DNA from: an uncultured Bacteroides sp.
GTDB taxonomy: Bacteria > Bacteroidota > Bacteroidia > Bacteroidales > Bacteroidaceae
Direction: 5' to 3'
Assembly (NCBI RefSeq): GCF_958445495.1
Contig: NZ_CAUCSQ010000019.1
Location: 23,072-87,071 of the forward strand
DNA: 64,000 nucleotides
The translations under genes and the position numbers were made by a program. Of the stretch, positions 7,204 to 16,549 are shown piece by piece (position 1 is the stretch's first letter; the number at the start of each line of letters is the position of its first letter). Under the pieces are notes generated by a model, which was not told the origin of the DNA, ran no database searches, and saw nothing but the letters and a program-made list of their open reading frames with translations.

Positions 7204-9702
7204 ATGAAAAGATTATCCGTCGTACTATTGCCAATCCTGCTATGCCTGCCGCTATGCGCTCAATTCAGAGGAACAGTCTACATCGACACCAACCAGTCGG
7301 GCACACCGGACAAAGAAGACAAACCGCTGGCGGGAATCCTGGTAACAGACGGGCTAAACGTGGTAGAGACGGATAAGAAAGGCCGGTTCTCTTTACCCGG
7401 ATTTGAAAAGACGCGGTTTATCACCGTCACCACTCCCGCCGGATTCGAAACCGGGCAGTTCTACCTGCCCGTCAGCGAAAACAGAAAAAGCTATGACTTC
7501 CTGCTGGCCGAAAGCGAACGCACGAAATCCAAAGCGCATTCCTTTATTCAAATCACCGACACCGAAGTGACGGGAGGAATGGGACGCTGGGTCACCGACC
7601 TGAAACAGTATATCAATAACGAAAAGCCCGCTTTCCTGATTCATACCGGAGACATCTGTTACGAACCGGGATTGCGGATGCACCGGCAAATCGTCAACGC
7701 ACAGACGATGGGCTGTCCCGTTTACTATTGCATCGGCAACCACGACCTTGTGAAAGGCAAATACGGGGAAGAACTTTACGAATCTGTTTACGGCCCGACA
7801 TGGTATTCTTTCGATGTGGGCAATATCCATTACGTAGTCACTCCTATCGACCACGGCGACAATCCGACCGGCTATACCCTAACGGACGTATATAACTGGC
7901 TGAAAAACGACCTTGCCCACATCGGGAAAGACAAGGCCTTAATCCTCTTCAACCACGATTTGCTTACTCCGAGCGACATCTTCGTCTTCAAAGCCGACGA
8001 CCGCCACATGCTCGACTTGCGGGCCTTCAACACCAAAGCCCAGATATACGGGCACATGCACTATAACTACGTCCGCAACCAGAACGGTATTTACACCATC
8101 TGCACAGGCACGTTGGACAAAGGCGGCATCGACCACTCGCCCGCCGCTTTCCGCGAAATCAAGATAGATGCCGGTAACAATATCAGCACGGAATTAAGAT
8201 ACGCCTTCATCGAACCGCACATCGCCATCGTCTCTCCCATAGACAACCAAACCGCAGCCATCCGCCCCGATACCGGCGGCCGGATTCCCGTTTCCGTCAA
8301 TGCCTATCATTCCCAGGCAAAGACATCGCGCGTGTCCTATGTACTGAACGATACGGAGGACAACCGGGAAATAGCCAGAGGCGACCTGGCTCCCCTCACC
8401 GACTGGAACTGGAACGGAGACATCGAAGTGCCTGCCGGTACAGACGGGAAAAAACTGAGACTTACAGTCACCTCTTCTTTCACGGACGGAAAGAAAGTGA
8501 CCGCTGCCAGCCGGTTCCTCTACCGGAAAGATTTCAAGCCGGCAAGCGTTCCGGGCAATGACTGGAATACGCTGCTTCAAAATGCGGCGCATTCCGGCGG
8601 CGTCAACGATTCCCGCATCAAGCTGCCTCTGCAACTTCAATGGACAGCCAATGCGGGCGGCAATATTTTCATGAGCTCTCCCGTCATTGCCGGGCAAAAA
8701 GTATTCATCGCCACCACGGACGATAACGTATCATTAAACACGTCCGTCTGCGCTTTCGACCTCAATTCCGGCAAACCGCTATGGAGATTCCGCACAGCCA
8801 ATTCCGTTAAAAACACCATGGCATACGAAAACGGAATCATTGCGGTCCAGGATGTTTCCTGCCATCTGTACGCCTTAAACGCCGAATCGGGAAATCTGCT
8901 TTGGAAACGATACATCGACCTGCAAGGTTATCCCTACTTGCCGGAAGGCCTGACCGTACACGAAGGAACGGTCTACGCCGGAATCGGCTCCGGCCTGTCC
9001 GCCTACGACCTGAAAACAGGAAAAAGGCTCTGGACAAACAAAGACTGGAAACAGCGGGAAGGTGCTACCACCACGCTAACGGTTGCCCAAGAGGTATTAG
9101 TCAGCGGGACTCAATGGGGAGGATTATACGCCAATGACATCCACACCGGGAAACTACTCTGGAAACTGTCCGGCGACGGGCTTAGCAACCGGGGAGCGTC
9201 TCCTGTTTACAAAGACGGGGAATTATGGATTATCTCTTCCAAAAGCTTTTTCACCATAGAGCCTCAAACGGGGAGAATACTTCGGCAAAAGGAGTTGTCC
9301 GCCAACCTGGACGTTACCTCTACACCGCTTGTCACGGAAGAGGAAATTATCTTCGGAACCGCCGACTGCGGCATTCTCGCACTGGACAAATCCACCCTCT
9401 TCAATAAATGGAAACTGGAGACGTCTCCCTCTCTCGTGTACACCGCCCCTTATTCCACCGCCCCGCAAGCCGGAGTAGAAACCAGCCCTGCAGCATCGCA
9501 AGGCATCGTTTACATCGGGGCTTCCGACGGCTACCTGTACGCGGCCGACCAGACGACAGGCATTATAAAAAACAAACAATATATTGGAGCGCCGTTATTC
9601 TCGACCGTGGCTTTATCCGGAGACAAAATGATTGTCTGCGATTTCGCAGGCAATGTTTATTGCTTCTCGTCGGGACAGACCCGTTCTTCATTGCCGGATT
9701 GA
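7204..9702 (+). CDS. Secreted calcineurin-like metallophosphoesterase fused to a PQQ-type beta-propeller
   Basis: An 832-aa exported protein (signal MKRLSVVLLPILLCLPLCAQ) starting 39 bp after the symporter. Domain order: an N-terminal beta-sandwich (about 21-95, GTVYIDTNQSGTPDKEDKPL, SdrD/CarboxypepD-like); a calcineurin-like phosphoesterase (about 100-330) with the metal motifs QITDTE, HTGDICYEPG, IGNHDLVKG, FNHD and GHMH; a C-terminal phosphoesterase-associated sandwich (about 335-440); and a propeller (about 455-832) with repeats such as VCAFDLNSGKPLWRFRT, LYALNAESGNLLWKRYI and LSAYDLKTGKRLWTNKD, which resemble PQQ/BamB blades. The metal-binding residues appear complete. The substrate is unknown. 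The adjacency suggests co-expression with the transporter. A role in dephosphorylating a sugar or surface polymer is possible but unproven. Confidence 0.8.
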   Translation: MKRLSVVLLPILLCLPLCAQFRGTVYIDTNQSGTPDKEDKPLAGILVTDGLNVVETDKKGRFSLPGFEKTRFITVTTPAGFETGQFYLPVSENRKSYDFLLAESERTKSKAHSFIQITDTEVTGGMGRWVTDLKQYINNEKPAFLIHTGDICYEPGLRMHRQIVNAQTMGCPVYYCIGNHDLVKGKYGEELYESVYGPTWYSFDVGNIHYVVTPIDHGDNPTGYTLTDVYNWLKNDLAHIGKDKALILFNHDLLTPSDIFVFKADDRHMLDLRAFNTKAQIYGHMHYNYVRNQNGIYTICTGTLDKGGIDHSPAAFREIKIDAGNNISTELRYAFIEPHIAIVSPIDNQTAAIRPDTGGRIPVSVNAYHSQAKTSRVSYVLNDTEDNREIARGDLAPLTDWNWNGDIEVPAGTDGKKLRLTVTSSFTDGKKVTAASRFLYRKDFKPASVPGNDWNTLLQNAAHSGGVNDSRIKLPLQLQWTANAGGNIFMSSPVIAGQKVFIATTDDNVSLNTSVCAFDLNSGKPLWRFRTANSVKNTMAYENGIIAVQDVSCHLYALNAESGNLLWKRYIDLQGYPYLPEGLTVHEGTVYAGIGSGLSAYDLKTGKRLWTNKDWKQREGATTTLTVAQEVLVSGTQWGGLYANDIHTGKLLWKLSGDGLSNRGASPVYKDGELWIISSKSFFTIEPQTGRILRQKELSANLDVTSTPLVTEEEIIFGTADCGILALDKSTLFNKWKLETSPSLVYTAPYSTAPQAGVETSPAASQGIVYIGASDGYLYAADQTTGIIKNKQYIGAPLFSTVALSGDKMIVCDFAGNVYCFSSGQTRSSLPD

Positions 9703-9767
9703 ACCCCAAGACAGAAAAATGAGGCGGCCCTTGCCTTCCGTCCGCACAGTTTTTGCCATCCCGCACG

Positions 9768-9797
9768 TTGTAATTTAAAGATTATCACGTATCTTTG
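9768..9797 (+). promoter_or_regulatory. Bacteroides-type promoter upstream of the GNAT-like gene
   Basis: TTG at 9768-9770, 19 nt, TATCTTTG at 9790-9797, with the ATG at 9823. The fit to the consensus is exact in the -7 box. It probably drives the GNAT-like gene, parE and coaD. Confidence 0.65.
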
Positions 9798-9822
9798 TCT
9801 CCTCAAATCATAAATACGAGAT

Positions 9823-10959
9823 ATGGCTATTACAATCAAGAAAGTCTCCACGAAAAGAGAACTTAAAAAATTCATCCGTTTCAATTACAGAATGTACAAG
9901 GATAACCCCTACTCTGTGCCTGACCTCTACGACGATATGCTCAACACCTTCAACAAGAAGAAAAACGCGGCATTCGAGTTTTGCGAAGCCGACTACTTCC
10001 TCGCCTACCGGGACGGCAAAATAGTGGGACGTGTAGCCGCTATCATCAACAACCAGGCGAACGAAAAGTGGCAATGCAAGAACGTCCGCTTCGGATGGAT
10101 AGACTTCATCGACGACGCCGAAGTATCTTCCGCGCTCATCAAGACCGTGGAAGATTGGGGAAAGGAACGGGGAATGACCCATATTGCCGGCCCTCTCGGA
10201 TTTACCGACTTCGACGCGGAAGGAATGTTAATCGAAGGGTTCGACCAGCTCAGCACGATGGCTACCATCTACAACTATCCGTACTACCCCGTGCACATGG
10301 AGAAACTCGGATTTGAAAAAGACGCCGACTGGGTGGAATACAAAATCTACATTCCGGACGCCATCCCCGACAAACACAAGCGCATCTCCGAACTAATCCA
10401 ACGGAAATACAACCTCAAAATAAAAAAATACACCTCCGGGAAGAAAATAGCCAAAGACTACGGCCAGAAGATATTCGAGCTGATGAACGAAGCATACAGC
10501 CCTCTCTACGGATACTCGCCGCTGACGCAACGCCAAATCAACCAGTACGTCAAGATGTACCTTCCGATTCTCGACCTGCGGATGGTTACGCTTATCACCG
10601 ACGCCGACGACAAACTGGTAGCCGTCGGTATTTCCATGCCTTCGCTCGCCGAGGCGCTGCAGAAATCGCACGGCCGCCTGTTGCCTCTCGGATGGTTCTA
10701 CCTGTTGAAGGCGCTGTTCATGAAACGACGTGCGAAAATGCTTGATTTACTACTGGTTGCCGTGAAGCCGGAATACCAGAACAAAGGTGTTAACGCTTTG
10801 TTATTTTCCGATTTAATTCCGGTTTATCAAAAATTAGGTTTTATCTTTGCAGAAAGCAATCCCGAACTGGAAATGAACGGAAAAGTCCAGGCGCAATGGG
10901 ATTATTTCGAGACTCAACAACATAAGCGCCGCCGTGCGTTCATCAAAGAGATAAAATAA
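9823..10959 (+). CDS. GNAT-like acyltransferase family protein of unknown substrate
   Basis: A 378-aa soluble protein without signal peptide. The C-terminal part reads like an acyl-CoA N-acyltransferase fold: LDLLLVAVKPEYQNKGVNALLF is the acetyl-CoA-binding beta4-alpha3 region (Q-x-x-G-x-x-A/N), followed by IPVYQKLGFIFAESNPELEMNG. The N-terminal half (KKFIRFNYRMYKDNPYSVPDL, AGPLGFTDFDAEGMLIEGFDQ) is a conserved block found in uncharacterised Bacteroidetes proteins. It lies 8 bp upstream of parE and has a good promoter of its own, so it is co-transcribed with core genes. No substrate can be assigned. Confidence 0.7.
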   Translation: MAITIKKVSTKRELKKFIRFNYRMYKDNPYSVPDLYDDMLNTFNKKKNAAFEFCEADYFLAYRDGKIVGRVAAIINNQANEKWQCKNVRFGWIDFIDDAEVSSALIKTVEDWGKERGMTHIAGPLGFTDFDAEGMLIEGFDQLSTMATIYNYPYYPVHMEKLGFEKDADWVEYKIYIPDAIPDKHKRISELIQRKYNLKIKKYTSGKKIAKDYGQKIFELMNEAYSPLYGYSPLTQRQINQYVKMYLPILDLRMVTLITDADDKLVAVGISMPSLAEALQKSHGRLLPLGWFYLLKALFMKRRAKMLDLLLVAVKPEYQNKGVNALLFSDLIPVYQKLGFIFAESNPELEMNGKVQAQWDYFETQQHKRRRAFIKEIK

Positions 10960-10967
10960 AAATAACT

Positions 10968-12845
10968 ATGGAAGAGAACGAATTGATACCTGTAGACAAC
11001 AACAATGCAGTAGAGTACACTGACGACAACATCCGCCACTTGAGTGACATGGAACATGTACGCACACGCCCCGGTATGTATATCGGAAGGCTGGGCGACG
11101 GTGCACATGCCGAAGATGGAATCTATGTCCTCCTGAAAGAAGTAATTGACAACAGTATTGACGAGTTCAAAATGCAAGCCGGTAAGAAAATCGAGATTAC
11201 CGTCGAGGAAAACCTCCGTATCAGCGTCCGCGACTACGGACGGGGCATCCCGCAAGGAAAGCTGATTGAAGCGGTCAGCATGCTGAATACGGGCGGCAAA
11301 TATGACAGCAAGGCTTTCAAGAAAAGCGTGGGGCTGAACGGGGTCGGCGTAAAAGCCGTCAACGCATTGAGTTCCCGTTTTGAGGTGCGCAGTTACCGCG
11401 ACGGGAAAGTCCGCATCGCCACCTTCTCTAAAGGAGAACTGCTTACAGACCAAACGCAGGATACCGGAGAAGAGAACGGGACTTATATTTTTTTCGAACC
11501 GGACAACACATTATTCCTGAATTACGCTTTCAAGCCCGAATTTATCGAGACGATGTTGCGCAATTACACCTATCTCAACACCGGGCTTGCCATTATCTAC
11601 AACGGCCACCGCATCTTGTCCCGCAACGGGCTGGTAGACTTGCTGAACGATAACATGACAGCCACCGGGCTTTATCCCATCGTCCACCTGAAAGGAGAAG
11701 ACATTGAAATCGCTTTCACCCATACCGGACAATACGGAGAAGAATATTACTCTTTCGTCAACGGGCAGCATACCACCCAAGGAGGCACGCACCAAAGCGC
11801 TTTCAAGGAGCACATCGCCCGCACCATCAAAGAGTTTTTCAACAAGAACATGGATTACACCGATATCCGCAACGGTCTGGTTGCCGCCATCGCCGTCAAT
11901 GTGGAAGAGCCCATTTTCGAGAGCCAGACCAAGACCAAACTGGGTTCCACCAACATGGCTCCCGGAGGCATGACTGTCAACAAGTATGTGGGCGACTTCA
12001 TCAAACAGGAAGTGGACAACTTCCTGCACAAGAATGCGGACGTAGCCGAGGTTATCCAGCAAAAGATACAGGAATCGGAAAAAGAACGCAAAGCAATTGC
12101 AGGCGTCACGAAACTGGCGCGCGAACGCGCAAAGAAAGCGAACCTGCACAACCGCAAACTGCGGGACTGCCGCATCCATCTCAACGACCCGAAAGGGAAA
12201 GGACTGGAAGAAGACTCCTGCATCTTCATCACTGAGGGAGACTCCGCAAGCGGTTCCATCACCAAGAGCCGCGATGTAAATACCCAAGCGGTATTCAGCC
12301 TCCGCGGTAAACCGTTGAACTCATTCGGGCTCACCAAAAAGGTGGTTTACGAAAACGAAGAATTCAACCTGCTCCAGGCAGCCCTTAATATAGAGGACGG
12401 CCTGGACGGACTACGCTACAACAAAGTAATCGTAGCTACCGATGCCGATGTAGACGGCATGCACATCCGGTTGCTGCTGATTACTTTCTTCCTGCAATTC
12501 TTCCCGGACCTGATAAAGAAAGGGCATGTGTACATCCTGCAGACTCCCCTGTTCCGTGTACGCAACAAGAAAAAGACAAGCTACTGCTACAGCGAGGAAG
12601 AGCGTATCAATGCCATCAACGAGCTAGGCCCGAACCCTGAAATCACCCGATTCAAAGGTCTGGGAGAAATTTCACCGGACGAGTTCAAGCATTTCATCGG
12701 CAAGGACATGCGTCTGGAACAAGTAACCCTGCGCAAAACGGATGCAGTGAAAGAACTGCTTGAGTTCTACATGGGCAAAAATACGATGGAACGGCAGAAT
12801 TTCATTATAGACAATCTGGTTATAGAAGAAGACTTGGCATCATGA
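10968..12845 (+). CDS. parE: DNA topoisomerase IV subunit B (ParE), ATPase subunit
   Basis: A type IIA topoisomerase ATPase subunit, 625 aa, the usual length for a Bacteroidetes ParE and without the insert typical of long GyrB. It partners with ParC to decatenate daughter chromosomes. GHKL ATPase motifs are present: EVIDNSIDEF (Mg/ATP Asn), DYGRGIP and GLNGVGVKAVNALS. The TOPRIM domain follows with ITEGDSASGS, the DADVDGMHIR metal-binding acidic cluster and PLNSFGL. The C-terminus contains FKGLGEISPDEF, the conserved ParE/GyrB closing motif. The stop overlaps the coaD start (ATGA), which implies translational coupling. ParE rather than GyrB is inferred from the length and the motif variant RYNKVIVATDADVDG. 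Confidence 0.9.
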   Translation: MEENELIPVDNNNAVEYTDDNIRHLSDMEHVRTRPGMYIGRLGDGAHAEDGIYVLLKEVIDNSIDEFKMQAGKKIEITVEENLRISVRDYGRGIPQGKLIEAVSMLNTGGKYDSKAFKKSVGLNGVGVKAVNALSSRFEVRSYRDGKVRIATFSKGELLTDQTQDTGEENGTYIFFEPDNTLFLNYAFKPEFIETMLRNYTYLNTGLAIIYNGHRILSRNGLVDLLNDNMTATGLYPIVHLKGEDIEIAFTHTGQYGEEYYSFVNGQHTTQGGTHQSAFKEHIARTIKEFFNKNMDYTDIRNGLVAAIAVNVEEPIFESQTKTKLGSTNMAPGGMTVNKYVGDFIKQEVDNFLHKNADVAEVIQQKIQESEKERKAIAGVTKLARERAKKANLHNRKLRDCRIHLNDPKGKGLEEDSCIFITEGDSASGSITKSRDVNTQAVFSLRGKPLNSFGLTKKVVYENEEFNLLQAALNIEDGLDGLRYNKVIVATDADVDGMHIRLLLITFFLQFFPDLIKKGHVYILQTPLFRVRNKKKTSYCYSEEERINAINELGPNPEITRFKGLGEISPDEFKHFIGKDMRLEQVTLRKTDAVKELLEFYMGKNTMERQNFIIDNLVIEEDLAS

Positions 12846-13312
12846 GAAAAGCAATATTTCCGGGTACTTTCGACCCCTTCACCATCGGCCATTATTCGGT
12901 TGTGAAACGTGCACTCACCTTTATGGACGAAATTGTGATAGGAATCGGCATCAACGAGAACAAGAACACGTATTTTCCCATCGAGAAGAGGGAGGAAATG
13001 ATTCGGGAACTTTACAAAGACACTCCTCGTATCCGGGTAATGTCATACGACTGCCTGACCATCGACTTCGCACGGGAAGTCGGCGCGAAGTTCATTGTCC
13101 GGGGCATCCGTACCGTGAAGGATTTCGAATATGAGGAAACGATTGCGGATATCAACCGCAAGCTCGCAGGCATCGAAACCATCCTGCTGTTCACGGAGCC
13201 GGAGCTGACCTGCGTCAGTTCCACGATCGTACGCGAGCTGCTGACTTACGACAAAGACATCAGCCAGTTCATTCCGGAAGGAATGAAAATCTACGACGAG
13301 CCGCGGATATAG
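12842..13312 (+). CDS. coaD: Pantetheine-phosphate adenylyltransferase (CoaD)
   Basis: Catalyses the fourth step of coenzyme A synthesis: 4'-phosphopantetheine + ATP to dephospho-CoA + PPi. The 156-aa protein opens with AIFPGTFDPFTIGHYSVVKRAL, in which TFDPFTIGH is the nucleotidyltransferase (T/H)xGH motif, and has FIVRGIRTVKDFEYEETIADINRKL for substrate binding and TCVSSTIVREL near the C-terminus (the ISSTxVRE motif). Length and motifs are canonical. Its ATG overlaps the parE stop by 4 nt, so the two core genes form one operon. Confidence 0.95.
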   Translation: MRKAIFPGTFDPFTIGHYSVVKRALTFMDEIVIGIGINENKNTYFPIEKREEMIRELYKDTPRIRVMSYDCLTIDFAREVGAKFIVRGIRTVKDFEYEETIADINRKLAGIETILLFTEPELTCVSSTIVRELLTYDKDISQFIPEGMKIYDEPRI

Positions 13313-13370
13313 ACAACGGGCAACTGAAAAAAAGAACGATGAATGACTAACGGAAAACAAGATGATAACC

Positions 13371-14945
13371 ATGAAGAAGATTTACATACTCCTGGCATGT
13401 CTGTGTGCTGTCACCGCACAAGCCCAGAATTTCGGTTCGTCTGCCATGCGCAAATTGCAGATGGCAGAGTTCGCCATCTCCAATTTTTATGTAGACAAGG
13501 TAGACGAGAACAAGCTGGTAGAAGAGGCGATTATTAAAATGCTGGCGCAACTCGACCCGCATTCGACTTATTCGGATGCCGAAGAAGTGAAAAAAATGAA
13601 TGAACCTCTTCAAGGCAACTTCGAAGGAATCGGAATACAATTCCAGATGATTGAAGACACTTTGCTGGTGGTGCAGCCGGTCAGCAACGGCCCTTCCGAG
13701 AAAGTCGGCATCCTTGCCGGCGACCGTATCGTAGCCGTCAACGACAGTGCGATTGCCGGGGTAAAAATGAGCACGGAAGATATCATGAAGCGTCTCCGCG
13801 GCCCGAAAGGTTCAAAAGTGAATCTGACGGTTGTCCGCCGCGGCGTACAGGACCCGTTGCAATTCACGGTAAAAAGGGATAAAATTCCTATCCTCAGCCT
13901 TGATGCCGCTTATATGATTCAACCGAAAACCGGTTATATCCGAATCAACCGTTTCGGAGCGACTACGGCCGAAGAGTTCAAGAAAGCCATGAAAGACCTC
14001 CAGAAGCAAGGAATGAAGGACTTGATTCTCGACTTGCAAGGAAACGGAGGGGGATATCTGAACGCAGCGATTGACCTCGCCAACGAATTCCTGGAACAAA
14101 AAGAACTGATTGTCTACACTGAGGGACGGACCGCCAAACGCAGCGATTTTTATGCCAAGGGCAACGGCGATTTCCGCAACGGGCGACTCATCATATTAGT
14201 GGATGAATACACGGCTTCCGCCAGTGAGATTGTCAGCGGTGCGGTGCAGGACTGGGACAGGGGTATCATCGTAGGCCGCCGTTCCTTTGGAAAAGGGTTG
14301 GTACAACGGCCCATCGACCTTCCGGACGGCTCTATGATTCGATTGACAATCGCCCGTTATTACACTCCTTCCGGACGTTGCATACAGAAACCATACGACA
14401 GCACGGCCGATTACAACAAAGACCTGATAGAGCGTTTCAACCACGGTGAGTTAATGAATGCCGACAGCATCCATTTCCCGGATTCATTGAAAGTGCAGAC
14501 GAAGAAACTGGGACGTACGGTTTATGGCGGAGGCGGCATCATGCCGGATTATTTCGTGCCTATCGACACCACGCTTTATACGGATTATCACCGGAACCTG
14601 GTAGCCAAAGGCGCCGTCATCAAATTCACCATGAAGTTCATTGAAGAACACCGGAAAGAATTGACCGGCAAATACAAGAAATTCGAATCATTCAACGAAA
14701 AGTTTGTCATCAACGACGATATGCTGGCTACTTTGCGGGAAATGGGCGAGAAAGAGGGGGTGAAGTTCAATGAAGAACAATACCGGAAATCGGTTCCTCT
14801 TATCAAGACACAGCTCAAAGCGCTGATTGCCCGCGACCTCTGGGATATGAACGAATATTTCCGGGTGATGAATACGACAAACGAAAGTGTACAAAAAGCG
14901 TTGGAAATATTGAATTCGGACGAGTACCGGAAGAAGCTGAAATAG
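13371..14945 (+). CDS. S41-family C-terminal processing protease with PDZ domain
   Basis: Exported serine protease of the CtpA/Tsp type. The ATG at 13371 starts a good signal peptide (MKKIYILLACLCAVTAQAQN); an in-frame ATG at 13362 adds three residues. A PDZ domain spans about residues 80-170 (GNFEGIGIQFQMIEDTLLVV, GPSEKVGILAGDRIVAVND). The catalytic core contains YIRINRFGATTAEEFKKA, LDLQGNGGGYLNAAIDLANE, the nucleophile Ser in EYTASASEIVSGAVQD, and the general-base Lys in RSFGKGLVQ. The catalytic Ser-Lys dyad is intact. It probably processes periplasmic or outer-membrane proteins. It follows coaD after a 58-bp gap and ends just before a block of inverted repeats. Confidence 0.88.
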   Translation: MKKIYILLACLCAVTAQAQNFGSSAMRKLQMAEFAISNFYVDKVDENKLVEEAIIKMLAQLDPHSTYSDAEEVKKMNEPLQGNFEGIGIQFQMIEDTLLVVQPVSNGPSEKVGILAGDRIVAVNDSAIAGVKMSTEDIMKRLRGPKGSKVNLTVVRRGVQDPLQFTVKRDKIPILSLDAAYMIQPKTGYIRINRFGATTAEEFKKAMKDLQKQGMKDLILDLQGNGGGYLNAAIDLANEFLEQKELIVYTEGRTAKRSDFYAKGNGDFRNGRLIILVDEYTASASEIVSGAVQDWDRGIIVGRRSFGKGLVQRPIDLPDGSMIRLTIARYYTPSGRCIQKPYDSTADYNKDLIERFNHGELMNADSIHFPDSLKVQTKKLGRTVYGGGGIMPDYFVPIDTTLYTDYHRNLVAKGAVIKFTMKFIEEHRKELTGKYKKFESFNEKFVINDDMLATLREMGEKEGVKFNEEQYRKSVPLIKTQLKALIARDLWDMNEYFRVMNTTNESVQKALEILNSDEYRKKLK

Positions 14946-14985
14946 GGTATTCAATAAACAATCATAAGGCATCGTCTTTCAGTCC

Positions 14986-15070
14986 GGTGGACATATATAC
15001 TTATCGTGGTGGACATATAGATACACGATGGTGAGTATATATGTCCACCGCGCTGTATCTATATGTCCAC
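14986..15070. repeat. Interleaved inverted repeats (A-B-A'-B') between convergent genes
   Basis: Two exact palindromic pairs are interleaved. A, GGTGGACATATATACT (14986-15001), pairs with A' (15034-15049). B, GTGGACATATAGATACA (15009-15025), pairs with B' (15054-15070). A third, local stem ATCGTG (15003-15008)/CACGAT (15024-15029) encloses most of B. A and B share the first 11 bases, so cross-pairing is possible. The order A-B-A'-B' is that of a pseudoknot or of two mutually exclusive hairpins. It lies between the protease stop (14945) and the GH18 stop (15117, opposite strand). It may act as a two-way transcription barrier, but no T-run is evident. Confidence 0.85.
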
Positions 15071-15116
15071 TAAACACTGTGTATTAACCTGTTAACTTTA
15101 TCATCGGGTACACCCT

Positions 15117-16439
15117 TTAATCTGCCATATCCAACTCATCTGCAATGACATCCAACAGTGAGAATTCCGGACGGTCGTCATCATAACGCAAATCCCAAAT
15201 CATGATGCCCGCCAAATCCTCCTCTTTCGCCAATTGGCATTTCTTCCTGATGGTATTCCTTCCGTTATACCATGTTCTACCGAAATTATCTTCATCCTTC
15301 ATATCCGGACGGGCTTTCATGATATTGGCGTAAGAGATAAACGGATTAAGTCCCTCTTCTATGCCTTCCAGCCCATCCCAGGAAAAGCCGTAAAAAGGTA
15401 CTCCCAATAACAGTTTAGACCTCGGTGCCTGCAAGTCATTCGTCCACAGTTCTATCGCTTTCACTGCCCCTTCATACGGCGAATGCTGGCCTTCTTCCTT
15501 TTCTGAACCGTTCCATCCTCCCAATCCATAGGCCATAAGATTGATGTAATCGACATATTTATGATATTCTGTCGTGTATAAAGGTTTCCAATAGTCAATC
15601 ACCCATACCGCACCGGTAAGGAGCAAGTCACCTTTCTTCTCATAGAGTTCTTTCATGAAAGGCAACAACCGTACATTGCTTTGTTGACCCGAATATGCTC
15701 CTACTTCATAATCTACATCGATTCCATCCAAATCGTTTCTTTGGCAATATTTTATCAGGTTGTCAATCAGTTTCGTCCGTTTTTCCGGGGTTTCCAATGC
15801 CGTATAAAAAGACGTATTATTGTCTTCTCCCGGAACACTCATGATAGAGATTAAGGCCTTTACTCCTTTCGAATGGGCTCTTGCCGCAATCGCACTGACT
15901 CCTCCTTCCATAGCCCAGGTCATCTTCCTGTCGTCAAGTTCGCCATCGGCGGTTATATAAAGAGGAGTAATGATGATATGAGTCAATACATCCCATTTCA
16001 GTTCACGTTTCTCAGGATGATATTCACTGACGGGCAAATATCCTACATTCATGTATTTCTTCTTGATATATCCCTGATAGTCATTCAATATAATCTTGTA
16101 ATCGACTTTCCGCCCTCCGGCCTCCAAAGAGAAAACGGCTTCTTTGTCCCACTGTTTGCCGACAAAAGTCTTGGGGTCGGGTTCGCCCATGACAACTCCG
16201 TCGGCCAATGTCCATTCCACGTCTGTGATGTTGGATGAATAATCGATTCCTCCTACTTTTATCACCTTCGATTCTTCATCAATCACCCCATAGTACTTGG
16301 TTTCATCTACAACCAAAGCAAAAGACTTTATTTCTTTCGCCTGTTCCGCCGAAAGGTTTGTCTCGCTCAAAGAGTCTGCGGCACAGCCGTTAAGCAAAAC
16401 AAAAATGATGCTCATGTATAACAGCCAATTATTCTTCAT
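15117..16439 (-). CDS. GH18-family glycoside hydrolase (endo-beta-N-acetylglucosaminidase/chitinase type), lipoprotein
   Basis: Lipoprotein signal MKNNWLLYMSIIFVLLNGCAAD; an ATG two codons earlier (16445) is also possible. Residues about 40-130 form a beta-sandwich N-domain, followed by a GH18 barrel: ALISIMSVPGE (the SxGG-like strand), then LDGIDVDYEVG, which holds the full DxxDxDxE catalytic motif with the terminal Glu as acid. YINLMAYGLGGWNG follows and the barrel closes with LAGIMIWDLRYDD. GH18 enzymes hydrolyse beta-1,4-GlcNAc linkages by substrate-assisted catalysis. It is the last gene of an operon with two SusC/SusD pairs and two BACON lipoproteins. In Bacteroides that setting is typical of surface endoglycosidases that release N-glycans, but chitin-like substrates are not excluded. 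Confidence 0.82.
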   Translation of the reverse strand: MKNNWLLYMSIIFVLLNGCAADSLSETNLSAEQAKEIKSFALVVDETKYYGVIDEESKVIKVGGIDYSSNITDVEWTLADGVVMGEPDPKTFVGKQWDKEAVFSLEAGGRKVDYKIILNDYQGYIKKKYMNVGYLPVSEYHPEKRELKWDVLTHIIITPLYITADGELDDRKMTWAMEGGVSAIAARAHSKGVKALISIMSVPGEDNNTSFYTALETPEKRTKLIDNLIKYCQRNDLDGIDVDYEVGAYSGQQSNVRLLPFMKELYEKKGDLLLTGAVWVIDYWKPLYTTEYHKYVDYINLMAYGLGGWNGSEKEEGQHSPYEGAVKAIELWTNDLQAPRSKLLLGVPFYGFSWDGLEGIEEGLNPFISYANIMKARPDMKDEDNFGRTWYNGRNTIRKKCQLAKEEDLAGIMIWDLRYDDDRPEFSLLDVIADELDMAD

Positions 16440-16472
16440 AACCATGTCTTGTTTATTAATAGTTTATAAATG

Positions 16473-16518
16473 AAAGCCGGCAGCCGTTCTCACTGCCGTA
16501 AGACAATCCGCCGGCTTT
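16473..16518. other. Stem-loop between the BACON and GH18 genes
   Basis: AAAGCCGG (16473-16480) pairs with CCGGCTTT (16511-16518), and an inner CGGCAG/CTGCCG stem strengthens it. It lies in the 105-bp gap between two genes of the same operon on the minus strand, where it could tune expression of the GH18 gene relative to the upstream surface proteins. Confidence 0.5.
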
Positions 16519-16549
16519 GATTCTCACGCGATTGTTTCAGAGGATATCA

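Noticed and set aside
11511..12287. 258-codon open frame on the minus strand inside parE
   Set aside because: Antisense to a conserved core gene and without a recognisable domain.
14986..15070. Reading the GTGGACATATA repeats as a mini-CRISPR
   Set aside because: Copies alternate in orientation and spacing is irregular; the arrangement is one of inverted repeats, not direct repeats with spacers.
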